This document shows positions 1 through 8,715 of a stretch of DNA of 26,684 nucleotides, piece after piece. Source of the stretch: Pseudoalteromonas marina (lineage in GTDB: Bacteria > Pseudomonadota > Gammaproteobacteria > Enterobacterales > Alteromonadaceae); NCBI RefSeq assembly GCF_000238335.3, contig NZ_AHCB03000009.1, positions 1 through 26,684 of the forward strand, given 5' to 3'. Within the stretch, counting starts at the first letter, position 1, and each line of letters opens with the position of its first letter. Position numbers and translations under genes: made by a program. The notes beneath the pieces were generated by a model that was not told the origin of the DNA, searched no databases, and saw nothing but the letters and a program-made list of their open reading frames with translations.

Positions 1-156
1 CTGTACAAATAACATTGTTATTCATACGAATTTTATTATCAGCTTTTCCAAATTTTTAAAGAGCAAGAGATACAAAAACCTCTCAAAATTAAATACACTC
101 TATTCTCAGGCGATTTAGCTGCCCGATAAAGAATATTTATTTTTAAGAAGTAAAAG
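1..156 (-). other. 16S-23S internal transcribed spacer (partial, toward 23S)
   Basis: This is the transcribed spacer downstream of tRNA-Ala in a minus-strand rRNA operon. The 23S gene would continue to the left of the window. It contains a boxA-like TGCTCTTTAAA at 55-65 on the minus strand. No open reading frame of note is present. Confidence 0.85.
55..65 (-). promoter_or_regulatory. spacer boxA-like antitermination site
   Basis: The minus strand reads TGCTCTTTAAA, which matches the NusB/NusE-binding boxA core of gammaproteobacterial rRNA operons. A second boxA before 23S is normal in these operons and supports antitermination through the long rRNA transcript. The call is from motif and position only. 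Confidence 0.6.
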
Positions 157-232
157 TGGTGGAGCTAAGCAGGATCGAACTGCTGACCTCCTGCGTGCAA
201 GGCAGGCGCTCTCCCAGCTGAGCTATAGCCCC
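157..232 (-). tRNA. tRNA-Ala (anticodon TGC)
   Basis: The minus strand folds as a 76-nt tRNA beginning GGGGCTATAGCTC and ending GCTCCACCA with encoded CCA. The anticodon loop is CTTGCAC with anticodon TGC (plus-strand positions 197-199). It sits in the 16S-23S spacer after tRNA-Ile, the usual Ile-Ala pair of gammaproteobacterial rRNA operons. Confidence 0.97.
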
Positions 233-276
233 ACATATGCTGGTCTTATTGTTTAGTTACCGACTTCGTGAAGAAG

Positions 277-353
<77 letters not shown>

Positions 354-383
354 AAACAATAAGTGTTGTTCTCTTTACAATAA

Positions 384-402
384 CAATCATCTGTGTGGAC
401 AC
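384..402 (-). other. 3' strand of the 16S precursor processing stem
   Basis: This 19-nt stretch is the reverse complement of the leader stretch at 2150-2168 apart from one position that can form a G-U pair. In the primary transcript the two would pair and bring the 16S ends together, giving the double-stranded stalk that RNase III cuts in gammaproteobacteria. The pairing is seen in the sequence; cleavage is inferred. Confidence 0.75.
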
Positions 403-428
403 TACGAACAAATAAGTTCTAAATCGTA

Positions 429-1964
<1,536 letters not shown>

Positions 1965-2149
1965 AAAAGTTTTGTGTCTTTCGACAGCTCAATGAATTCT
2001 GAATTTATTTAATATCTTTCGATATTGAATTGACTGTGCTGAATAACTACCGAAATAATTATTCTGTTGGTCACTCAGTTTCAATTGAGACTCTAATTTG
2101 TTTGCCTCACTACCTAAGTAGCTTGGCTGTTAGAACTCAATCTGTACGA

Positions 2150-2168
2150 GTGCCCACACAGATGATTG
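2150..2168 (-). other. 5' strand of the 16S precursor processing stem
   Basis: On the minus strand this leader stretch reads CAATCATCTGTGTGGGCAC and can pair over 19 positions with 384-402 beyond the 16S 3' end, with one G-U wobble. Flanking bases extend the similarity. It is the probable RNase III processing stalk of the 16S precursor. Confidence 0.75.
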
Positions 2169-2176
2169 CTTTATAT

Positions 2177-2188
2177 TGTTAAAGAACG
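2177..2188 (-). promoter_or_regulatory. rRNA leader boxA
   Basis: The minus strand reads CGTTCTTTAACA, one base from the boxA consensus TGCTCTTTAACA over its core. It lies between promoter P2 and the 16S gene, the standard position for assembling the Nus antitermination complex. Confidence 0.7.
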
Positions 2189-2214
2189 TTGCGACGTTGT
2201 CGCTAGGGATGCGT

Positions 2215-2242
2215 ATAATACATCCTTTATTTTTCGAGTCAA
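2215..2242 (-). promoter_or_regulatory. rRNA operon promoter P2
   Basis: On the minus strand there is a -35 TTGACT (2237-2242), a 16-nt spacer and a -10 TATTAT (2215-2220). Both hexamers and the spacing are the same as in E. coli rrn P2 promoters as I recall them. It lies about 250 nt upstream of 16S. Confidence 0.8.
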
Positions 2243-2351
2243 TACTTTGTTTTAAACTTTCTTTCGATGATTTAAAACCAAAGTTTTATTCAACTCTCTG
2301 AGCCACTAACACTTTGCTATGCTTCGGCGTTTCCCGTCTCAGTGGGGTCGC

Positions 2352-2379
2352 ATTATAGGGAGATCCGAAAACAGATCAA
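2352..2379 (-). promoter_or_regulatory. rRNA operon promoter P1 with UP element
   Basis: On the minus strand there is a -35 TTGATC (2374-2379), a 16-nt spacer and a consensus -10 TATAAT (2352-2357). The discriminator that follows, GCGACCCCACTGA, is very close to the stringent GC-rich discriminator of E. coli rrn P1. Upstream of the -35, about 2380-2405, is A/T-rich sequence suited to an UP element. P1 and P2 together indicate growth-rate and ppGpp-controlled transcription, by analogy. Confidence 0.85.
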
Positions 2380-2456
2380 CCCTTTTTTTAGATCTTTTTA
2401 CTGTTCGAACAAAATTAGAACAAAACCACAAAAAACCATGTTAAAACACGCTTAAA

Positions 2457-2486
2457 TTGATGTTTTTTTACACTGCTTTTTATAAT
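2457..2486 (+). promoter_or_regulatory. candidate sigma-70 promoter of the RRM gene
   Basis: A -35 TTGATG (2457-2462), an 18-nt T-rich spacer and a perfect -10 TATAAT (2481-2486) face the RRM gene. A start near 2493 would leave a leader of about 90 nt before the ATG at 2585. It is divergent from rRNA P1, with about 77 nt between the two -35 elements. Confidence 0.55.
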
Positions 2487-2584
2487 TTCATATAAATATC
2501 ATTGCTAAGTTCGTTTAAGACGTTAAGATAGCAAGTTCACAATGTTAAATTAATGTTTATTTCCTGTTTATTGGTAGATCTAAA

Positions 2585-3064
2585 ATGAAATTACCCGATC
2601 AAAAATCTTTTATCTTTTCTGTTGTTATTGCTGTAGTTGGTTTTGTTATTGTTAAGTTCGCCCTTGGAAGCTTAGAACTTGACCCTGCAATTGTATTTGC
2701 TGTTGGCTTATTAATAGGTGGGCTAGTTATTGCTGCTATGTCTTCTGACGTTTTAGAAGAGGCCGAAGTAAAAACTAAAACACTTTACGTTGGTAACCTT
2801 CCTTACCGTGCAAACGAAGGTGTTGTTCGTGCTTTGTTTGAAGAGCAAGGTAAAGTATTCAACGTTCGTCTATTAAAGGATAAAAATACAGGCAAACGTC
2901 GTGGCTTTGGTTTTGTTGAAATGGCGCAAGCTGATGCAGACAATGCTATTGCAAACTTGAACGATAGTGAGTTCCAACAACGCACTTTAAAAGTACGTGA
3001 AGCAAAACAAAAACAAGAAGATGATTCTAATACGCTTCGAGCTCAGGCGGATCAATCAGTTTAA
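2585..3064 (+). CDS. membrane-anchored RNA-binding protein with one RRM domain
   Basis: This 159-residue protein has two hydrophobic helices at about residues 9-29 and 33-52, followed by one RNA recognition motif at about 64-141. RNP2 is LYVGNL (67-72) and RNP1 is RRGFGFVE (105-112), so the aromatic RNA-contacting residues are present. A charged, disordered tail follows. Small RRM proteins are common in marine gammaproteobacteria and cyanobacteria and bind single-stranded RNA. The two membrane helices imply that the domain is tethered to the inner membrane, presumably on the cytoplasmic side. Its RNA target is unknown. The gene is divergent from the rRNA operon and runs 38 nt into the convergent murI. 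The Shine-Dalgarno sequence is weak. The family call is firm; the role is not known. Confidence 0.9.
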   Translation: MKLPDQKSFIFSVVIAVVGFVIVKFALGSLELDPAIVFAVGLLIGGLVIAAMSSDVLEEAEVKTKTLYVGNLPYRANEGVVRALFEEQGKVFNVRLLKDKNTGKRRGFGFVEMAQADADNAIANLNDSEFQQRTLKVREAKQKQEDDSNTLRAQADQSV

Positions 3065-3827
3065 CTAGCTTAACCGCAAGTTTATCGCTGATCACATTAG
3101 CCGTTGCATAGTATTGCAACGGCTTTTTTATGCCAGGTATATTTTGTGCTAATAAACCTGACTCGGTTAGTAGATAAATAACTCTATTTGCTATTGCTGC
3201 ACCGGAATCCACCAGCTGAATGCTGTTTTTAAAGTGCTCACTAATCTGCTTTGTAAGTATCGGAAAGTGAGTACACCCCAATACAAGCACATCCGTTTGC
3301 TTTTCAATACTCAAGCCTTCAAGTACAGCATGTAATTTATTTGTATCTAAATAGCCATTAAAGAAAAGTAATTCAGCAAGGTTTACCAACTCAACACTGC
3401 TATATAAGTTAACAGTTACATTACTAGCGTGCTGCGCTATTAACTTTTTTGTATATGAGCTCACTATTGTGGCAGGTGTTGCCAGTAAAGCAATATGATT
3501 TGAACGTGTTAATTCTGCGGCGGGCTTGATTGCTGGTACAACACCAACTATGGGTATATCTGTAATTTTGCGTACAGCACTTAATGCCGATGTGGATGCC
3601 GTGTTGCATGCTATTACAATTAAATCGACGTTTAGCTTGTTTGACTTAATGAAATGAATGAGCGAACACAAACGATTAATAATTGTTTGTTGTGTTTGAG
3701 CTCCATAAGGTAAGAAAGCATTATCCATAAAATAGCTATATTGAGCATTCGGGATACGTTGCTTTATATGATCAAGTACTGTTGTGCCACCAATCCCTGA
3801 ATCAAAAACCATTATATGCGCTGACAA
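3027..3827 (-). CDS. murI: glutamate racemase
   Basis: MurI interconverts L- and D-glutamate in the cytoplasm to supply D-Glu for peptidoglycan. The 266-residue protein has the expected motifs: DSG at 9-11, the first catalytic cysteine in ACNTAS (Cys74), and the second in GCTHFP (Cys185). DNAFLPYG near 35-42 is the substrate-pocket segment. The start chosen is a TTG at 3827, with an AGGA about 8 nt upstream. The next in-frame ATG (residue 6) has no ribosome-binding site and would cut close to the DSG motif. The length is slightly short of E. coli MurI (285) because the N-terminus is shorter. The last codons overlap the RRM gene, and codons near the C-terminus also encode that gene's terminator hairpin. 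Confidence 0.96.
   Translation of the reverse strand: MSAHIMVFDSGIGGTTVLDHIKQRIPNAQYSYFMDNAFLPYGAQTQQTIINRLCSLIHFIKSNKLNVDLIVIACNTASTSALSAVRKITDIPIVGVVPAIKPAAELTRSNHIALLATPATIVSSYTKKLIAQHASNVTVNLYSSVELVNLAELLFFNGYLDTNKLHAVLEGLSIEKQTDVLVLGCTHFPILTKQISEHFKNSIQLVDSGAAIANRVIYLLTESGLLAQNIPGIKKPLQYYATANVISDKLAVKLVKLIDPPELEAY
3099..3129 (+). terminator. intrinsic terminator of the RRM gene, inside murI
   Basis: A perfect 10-bp stem (AGCCGTTGCA 3099-3108 with TGCAACGGCT 3115-3124) and a 6-nt loop are followed by a T-run. It starts 35 nt after the RRM stop codon. The same bases are read on the other strand as murI codons (about KPLQYYATA), so the hairpin is embedded in coding sequence. Confidence 0.8.
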
Positions 3828-3904
3828 ACGACCGTTCCTATTATTAGATTAGAACGGCAGTTTGCCATGTGATTTTTGCAAAAGAAAGTAGTTTAATGTT
3901 GAGG

Positions 3905-5032
3905 TTAAACTTCCTCTGCTGTTTGCTTTGTCGCGCTATTTAACTTATTAAGGTTTTCAAACATAGCTTTTGTGTAATCAACCAGTTTATCGATCTCACT
4001 TTGATCTTCATTAAGCCACTGCATAATACCTGATAATTGATTTTGAATACCTAGCTCGGTTGCTTTAGAAAATGCCTCTCGGAGGTCATCATTAAAAGGC
4101 GCTACTTTATCTGCAATTACTTTTTCTGGAGCCGGTTTATTTTCTTCGTAACCCTTTATTGCAGCAACTGTTTTGGTTTGGCGTAAATCCATTGAAAATG
4201 CGACAAGTTGTTCATTGCCTAAACTAAGCTCTTGGGCCTCTTCAAATGCCTGCTCTAAATCGCCGCTAAAAAAGGTCTTACTTACGTTTTGTAGGTTTTC
4301 CATTAACTCATTAATTGCTTCTTGCTCTTTATCATTAAGGTCGCCGTTAACTGACATTGAAAATGAAAGTTCTCTCGATTGTGATGATTCACTTACGAAT
4401 GCCTCCCCTCCCTCACCACGCTGATAACTACTAGCAGACTGAGATTTAAACGCATCGGCAAAACTTATTGTTACTTCATCACCTTCTGCTGTGGTGAAAC
4501 TGTACTGAGCATTATTACTTAAGCTTGCGTATTGTGCTTGAGTTACCCCCACACTAGCGGGCATTGGGTTGAACAAGTTATCTTCAAACTTATCAAGGCC
4601 ATCAAAAATACCTTCTTTTGATTTGTTGATACCCTCTTGGGTTTCATCGTTTAGAACGCCGGATTCTTTTAACTCATCAACAGCGTCATCAATACCTATT
4701 TGCACTCCCTTACGGGCATCACTTAGCATACCTTTTAATTTATCGTCATCGGCACCATCAGCTTTTGCTTTATTAACGGCGCCGGTGACAAAGTCGAGTA
4801 CATTTTTAACAATTGCTTCAAAATCAAAAAGGGGCTTATCTGCTTTTTTTTCTTGAACAGGCAAACCAAGCTGCTCTGCCATTTTATCACCTAAAACTTT
4901 AGCAGCTAATTCTTTACCTCGTTGCTGATAGCTGTCTTGCGGAGACGCGATGGTAGGTTGTTGTACATCAGCTTTGTTGTTGAATTTGTTTATGTTCTGG
5001 CTTGGTACAAAGCCATAGTTGCCTATTTTCAT
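3905..5032 (-). CDS. protein of unknown function, possible DUF5610 family
   Basis: This 375-residue protein is acidic and soluble in appearance, with no signal peptide and no membrane helix. An N-terminal segment of about 30-155 (SYQQRGKELAAKVLG onward) resembles DUF5610 proteins of gammaproteobacteria as I remember them. A second region of about 165-300 contains SFSMSVNGDLNDKE and FFSGDLEQAFEEA, a pattern I also associate with that family. The rest is helical and rich in Glu, Lys and Asn. The start is supported by a strong AGGAGA seven nt upstream of the ATG. It stands alone between murI and divergent trmA, so context does not suggest a function. No enzymatic motif is visible. The family label is from memory and needs a profile search. 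Confidence 0.75.
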   Translation of the reverse strand: MKIGNYGFVPSQNINKFNNKADVQQPTIASPQDSYQQRGKELAAKVLGDKMAEQLGLPVQEKKADKPLFDFEAIVKNVLDFVTGAVNKAKADGADDDKLKGMLSDARKGVQIGIDDAVDELKESGVLNDETQEGINKSKEGIFDGLDKFEDNLFNPMPASVGVTQAQYASLSNNAQYSFTTAEGDEVTISFADAFKSQSASSYQRGEGGEAFVSESSQSRELSFSMSVNGDLNDKEQEAINELMENLQNVSKTFFSGDLEQAFEEAQELSLGNEQLVAFSMDLRQTKTVAAIKGYEENKPAPEKVIADKVAPFNDDLREAFSKATELGIQNQLSGIMQWLNEDQSEIDKLVDYTKAMFENLNKLNSATKQTAEEV

Positions 5033-5194
5033 GAATCGTCTCCTGAGCGTGCGTAGTTTATTATCGGCCAGGGCATAAAAAACTAAAGTAAACCGTGCAA
5101 AAAAACATCATTTATTCTAGCCAAAACTAGACAAATGCGAACCGCTCCCTACAATAGCGCCGATAAACAGATCTTAGATAAGGTAGTAACGCGA

Positions 5195-6292
5195 ATGGCA
5201 GTTATTAAAATAGATACCACACAGTACCAAGCGCAGTTAAGTGAAAAAGAACAGCGTATAACTTCACAGTTTCAACGTTTTGGTGTGGAGCAGCTAGAAG
5301 TATTTAGCTCGGAGCCAATTAACTACCGCCAACGTGCCGAATTTAGAGTATGGCATGATGGAGACGATCTGTTTCATATAATGTTTGATCAGCAAACTAA
5401 AGAAAAAATACGCGTTGATACGTTTGACCCTGCGGCACCGCTTGTTGGTGAAATCATGCAGGTGATGATTGAAAACCTTAAACCATGCGAGGTTTTACGC
5501 CGAAAGCTATTTCAAATAGATTACCTGTCTACACTCAGTGGTGAAATTTTAGTGAGCTTGCTTTATCACAAGCCGCTTGATGATGAATGGCTACGTGAAA
5601 TTAAGTCACTAAAGGCAAAACTGAGTGAAAAATATAAAATAGATTTTATTGGCCGAGCACGTAAGCAGAAAGAAGTGCTAGGTGATGACTTTGTAACAGA
5701 GCAATTAACTGTAAATGGCCAAGAACTAATTTACCAACAAGTAGAAAATAGCTTTACGCAACCTAATGCAAAAGTAAATATAAGTATGCTTGAGTGGGCA
5801 CAAGATTTATGTAAACCACTTAAAAATGATTTACTAGAGCTTTACTGCGGTAATGGTAACTTTTCTATTGCGCTAGCGGGGTCTTTTAATAAAGTACTCG
5901 CAACTGAAATATCTAAATCGTCTGTTCACTCTGCTCAATATAATATTGCCAAAAACAATGTAGACAACCTAGATATTATTCGTATGTCGAGCGAAGAGTT
6001 TACTCAAGCAATGAATGGCGAACGTACTTTTTCTCGTTTAGACGGTATTGACCTAAAAAGCTATGACTGCCAAACCATATTAGTCGACCCGCCACGCGCT
6101 GGTATGGATGAGTTAACCTGTGATTTAGTGGCTAATTACGAAAACATAATTTATATATCGTGTAATCCTGACACACTGGAACGCGATTTAGATCATTTAA
6201 CGCGTTCGCATAACGTTAAGCGCTTTGCGATATTTGATCAGTTCCCTTATACACATCACATAGAGTCGGGTGTGTTTTTGCAGAAAAAGTAA
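5195..6292 (+). CDS. trmA: tRNA (uracil-54-C5)-methyltransferase
   Basis: TrmA uses S-adenosylmethionine to make ribothymidine at position 54 of the T-loop of tRNAs; in E. coli it also acts on tmRNA. The 365-residue protein carries the SAM motif [11 protein letters not shown] at about 214-224, the PP-containing VDPPRAG at about 297-303, the catalytic nucleophile Cys323 in ISCNP, and the general base Glu357 in THHIESG. These positions are one residue off E. coli Cys324 and Glu358. That agreement is why I place the start at the ATG at 5195 rather than at the in-frame ATG at 5135, which would add 20 residues with no family counterpart. An AAGGTA lies upstream of 5195. It is divergent from the gene at 3905-5032 and is closed by a bidirectional terminator. 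Confidence 0.97.
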   Translation: MAVIKIDTTQYQAQLSEKEQRITSQFQRFGVEQLEVFSSEPINYRQRAEFRVWHDGDDLFHIMFDQQTKEKIRVDTFDPAAPLVGEIMQVMIENLKPCEVLRRKLFQIDYLSTLSGEILVSLLYHKPLDDEWLREIKSLKAKLSEKYKIDFIGRARKQKEVLGDDFVTEQLTVNGQELIYQQVENSFTQPNAKVNISMLEWAQDLCKPLKNDLLELYCGNGNFSIALAGSFNKVLATEISKSSVHSAQYNIAKNNVDNLDIIRMSSEEFTQAMNGERTFSRLDGIDLKSYDCQTILVDPPRAGMDELTCDLVANYENIIYISCNPDTLERDLDHLTRSHNVKRFAIFDQFPYTHHIESGVFLQKK

Positions 6293-6316
6293 CTGTGAGT
6301 AAAAATTTACAGTCAT

Positions 6317-6344
6317 AAAAAAGCTCCTATAAAGGAGCTTTTTT
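6317..6344. terminator. bidirectional terminator between trmA and dsbA
   Basis: AAGCTCCT (6321-6328) pairs with AGGAGCTT (6333-6340) around a 4-nt loop. The stem is flanked by A-runs on the left and T-runs on the right, so it can terminate both trmA (plus) and the srkA-dsbA operon (minus). It begins 25 nt after the trmA stop and ends 9 nt before the second dsbA gene. Confidence 0.85.
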
Positions 6345-6352
6345 GTATTATT

Positions 6353-6991
6353 TTACTTGCTTGCCAAGTAATTAATTAATTTACTGATATCTTCAGGAGC
6401 TGTAACACCTGATTCACGGCCTAAGTTTAATTTATACTTACCGTTTACGATAAATGTGGGTACACCACGAAGAGCACCTTTTTCTTTAAAGTATTCTTGA
6501 TCGCGCTTCATCTTAGAACTTAATGTACGAACCGAAAAGCTTTTAAATAACTTATCAAACTTATCGCCATCAACACCTTGCGCAACAAACACATCTTTCA
6601 CGTCAGCTAATTCGTTAAATTTAGCGCGCTTAGTGTGAATATGATTAAAAATAGCTGCGATAAGTTTCTCTTTTTGGGGAAGTACTTCAGCAGTTGCAAG
6701 TGCTTGGCTCATCATTTGTTGGTTTTCTGGATTACGAACACCCACAAAGTCAACGTGACTCTTTTTAAACTTAACATTTTTATCTAGTTTAGGCTTAAAT
6801 TCGCTGATCAGTGACTCGTAGTTATTACACGCCGGGCAGTAAAAAGAGAAAAACTCTTTTACTTCTGGCTTTTTAGTGGCACGTTCAGCAATAACATCGT
6901 AATGAACGCCTTCTTCGTAGGTCGCCGCAAAGCTTGTTGCTGCCATCGGTAATACTAATGCAAGTAACCCTGCTTTAAGTAGTTTAATCAT
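6353..6991 (-). CDS. DsbA-family thiol:disulfide oxidoreductase, CPAC active site
   Basis: A 212-residue periplasmic oxidoreductase with a signal peptide (cleavage near Ala22, ATSFA-ATY). Its thioredoxin-like fold is split by a helical insertion. The active site is Cys52-Pro-Ala-Cys55 in FFSFYCPACNNYE, and the cis-proline is Pro178 in GVPTF, as in DsbA. Classical DsbA has CPHC, so the dipeptide differs here, and the dipeptide is what tunes redox potential in this family. It lies 16 nt downstream of a paralogue with CPHC and is the last gene of the srkA-dsbA-dsbA operon. It probably arose by tandem duplication. A separate substrate range or a more reducing role is possible but not shown. Confidence 0.93.
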   Translation of the reverse strand: MIKLLKAGLLALVLPMAATSFAATYEEGVHYDVIAERATKKPEVKEFFSFYCPACNNYESLISEFKPKLDKNVKFKKSHVDFVGVRNPENQQMMSQALATAEVLPQKEKLIAAIFNHIHTKRAKFNELADVKDVFVAQGVDGDKFDKLFKSFSVRTLSSKMKRDQEYFKEKGALRGVPTFIVNGKYKLNLGRESGVTAPEDISKLINYLASK

Positions 6992-7007
6992 TCTTATGCT
7001 CCAAAAT

Positions 7008-7631
7008 TTATAATGCTAATAAAAACGCAATTAACTCATCAAGTTCTTGTTGGTTTTTTATGGTGTTAATATTGATTTTGTATTTATCGTTAACAATAAA
7101 AGTAGGTACACCAGTTAACGCACCTAACTTTGAATATTTGTTTTGCTTATCTTGCATTGCTTGCTCTTCAGCAATAATTGGCATGCTTGCAATCGCTTGG
7201 TCAAATGTGTCGCTATCTATTCCATTTACTTCCAATAGCTTTTTAAGGTCTTTAACTTCTGTTAAAGGCGCACCTTGAATATGGATACTTCTAAAAATTT
7301 GGTCAGCTATATTTTGTGCTTGCCCTTGTTGTTTTGCGATTAAGTAAGCAAAGCTTAAATTACTTTGTGCCTGTGGAGATACACCACCTAAAAAGTTGAC
7401 GTGACTTTTAACAAAATCAGTGCCTTCAGGCAGTTTTTTTTCAATTGCTTTAGCCACTGGTTCAAATTTAAAACAGTGCGGACAATAAAATGAAAAGAAC
7501 TCTGTTACCTGGGGTGTTGTGCTTTTTTCAGTTTTAATAATCGTGTATTGGTTATTTGCCTCAAACTGTGCAGCAAAGGCTGCAAAAGGTAAACATAAAA
7601 GAAGTAGGCTCAGTTTTAGTTTTTTAAGCAT
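7008..7631 (-). CDS. dsbA: thiol:disulfide interchange protein DsbA (CPHC)
   Basis: This 207-residue protein has a signal peptide ending near AAFA-AQF (residue 20). The canonical DsbA active site is Cys50-Pro-His-Cys53 in FFSFYCPHCFKFEP, and the cis-proline is Pro176 in GVPTF. DsbA donates disulfides to proteins newly exported to the periplasm and is reoxidised by DsbB, which is not in this window. It directly follows srkA (34 nt gap), the arrangement of E. coli yihE-dsbA. The CPHC motif and the operon position make this the orthologue of E. coli dsbA rather than the CPAC copy that follows. Confidence 0.95.
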   Translation of the reverse strand: MLKKLKLSLLLLCLPFAAFAAQFEANNQYTIIKTEKSTTPQVTEFFSFYCPHCFKFEPVAKAIEKKLPEGTDFVKSHVNFLGGVSPQAQSNLSFAYLIAKQQGQAQNIADQIFRSIHIQGAPLTEVKDLKKLLEVNGIDSDTFDQAIASMPIIAEEQAMQDKQNKYSKLGALTGVPTFIVNDKYKININTIKNQQELDELIAFLLAL

Positions 7632-7665
7632 TAGTATCTCGTTGTACTCGTCATTAAATAATAAT

Positions 7666-8640
7666 TTACGGCAATAACTTTAACGGCGGTTCTTGCAGTG
7701 CAGCAAGTTGTTCTTTAAGCGCTAAAATTTGTTGCTCCCAGTATTTGTCATCAGCAAACCATGAAAAGTTCCGCACAAAAGCTGGATCGCTCCACCTTTT
7801 TGCCACCCATCCCATGTAGTGAATAATACGCATTGCTCGCAGCGGTTCAATTAATTTGAGTTGAGCGTGGTCAAAATCACAAAATTCTTCATACGCTCCC
7901 ACCAAAGTGTCTAACTGTAACAGTTGCGTTGGTCTGTCGCCACTGAGCATCATCCATAGATCTTGAATAGCAGGCCCTTGACGACTATCGTCTAAATCCA
8001 CGAACATTAGCGCATCGCCAGCCCATAATATATTGCCTGCGTGGCAATCGCCATGTAAGCGAATACTATTTATATCTTGATACTGCTTTTGTGTCTGCTC
8101 AATTACCAAATCTAAAATAGTATAAAAAGCAGTGCTTAATCCCATTGGCACCAAGTTACTTTTTTGAAGATGAACTTTAGCTGTATGCAAATATTCTTCA
8201 CAGCTTATTGTTGGTCTGTAAGTAAAGGGTTTGGTTTTAGCTACTTGGTGCATTCGACCAATTAAACGTCCCATAACATCAAGCTGATCTAAATTATCTA
8301 CTTCAAATAATCGCCCACCCACACTTGGGAATACCACAAACATATAGCCCTGGTGTTCAAACAAGCTTTGTCCATTATGTAAAACAGGGGCTACAACGGG
8401 TACTTCAGCGTCAGCAAGCTCAAAAGCAAAATCGTGCTCCTCTTGAATTTGTGCTTTACTCCAACGCTCGGGACGATAAAACTTTACTACGTAACGCAGA
8501 CCATCTTCGGCTTTAAATTGATAAACTCTATTTTCATAACTGTTAAGCGCTAGTAACCCAGACTCGGGATAAATACCTATGGTTTCTATCGCATCAAGTA
8601 TTAAATCTGGGGTTAAATCTATAAAGCTAAATTTGCTCAT
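7666..8640 (-). CDS. srkA: stress response kinase A (YihE/RdoA family)
   Basis: A 324-residue cytoplasmic protein of the aminoglycoside-phosphotransferase-like kinase fold. The catalytic loop is HGDCHAGN at 196-203 with Asp198, and the metal-binding loop is VDLDDS at about 214-219 with Asp215. The start ESGLLALNSYENRVY is typical of SrkA. In E. coli SrkA is a Ser/Thr protein kinase that counters stress-induced death and is co-transcribed with dsbA under Cpx control. The same order is kept here. The length matches the E. coli protein (328) closely. No CpxR box was identified by eye. Confidence 0.95.
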   Translation of the reverse strand: MSKFSFIDLTPDLILDAIETIGIYPESGLLALNSYENRVYQFKAEDGLRYVVKFYRPERWSKAQIQEEHDFAFELADAEVPVVAPVLHNGQSLFEHQGYMFVVFPSVGGRLFEVDNLDQLDVMGRLIGRMHQVAKTKPFTYRPTISCEEYLHTAKVHLQKSNLVPMGLSTAFYTILDLVIEQTQKQYQDINSIRLHGDCHAGNILWAGDALMFVDLDDSRQGPAIQDLWMMLSGDRPTQLLQLDTLVGAYEEFCDFDHAQLKLIEPLRAMRIIHYMGWVAKRWSDPAFVRNFSWFADDKYWEQQILALKEQLAALQEPPLKLLP

Positions 8641-8658
8641 GCTCTTCTTATATAAATG

Positions 8659-8681
8659 AAAAGCGGGTTAAACCCGCTTTT
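8659..8681 (-). terminator. terminator downstream of ccoG
   Basis: AAAAGCGGGT (8659-8668) pairs with ACCCGCTTTT (8672-8681) across a 3-nt loop. The U-rich arm serves as the tail for minus-strand transcripts. It lies 35 nt beyond the ccoG stop and 18 nt before the srkA start, so srkA is likely to have its own promoter close to this hairpin. Confidence 0.7.
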
Positions 8682-8715
8682 GTTATTGCTATATTTACCG
8701 AATTAGAAAGTAAGG

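Noticed and set aside
5135..5194. Longer trmA with 20 extra N-terminal residues
   Set aside because: The extension has no counterpart in TrmA, the upstream ATG lacks a ribosome-binding site, and the catalytic residues align with E. coli numbering when starting at 5195.
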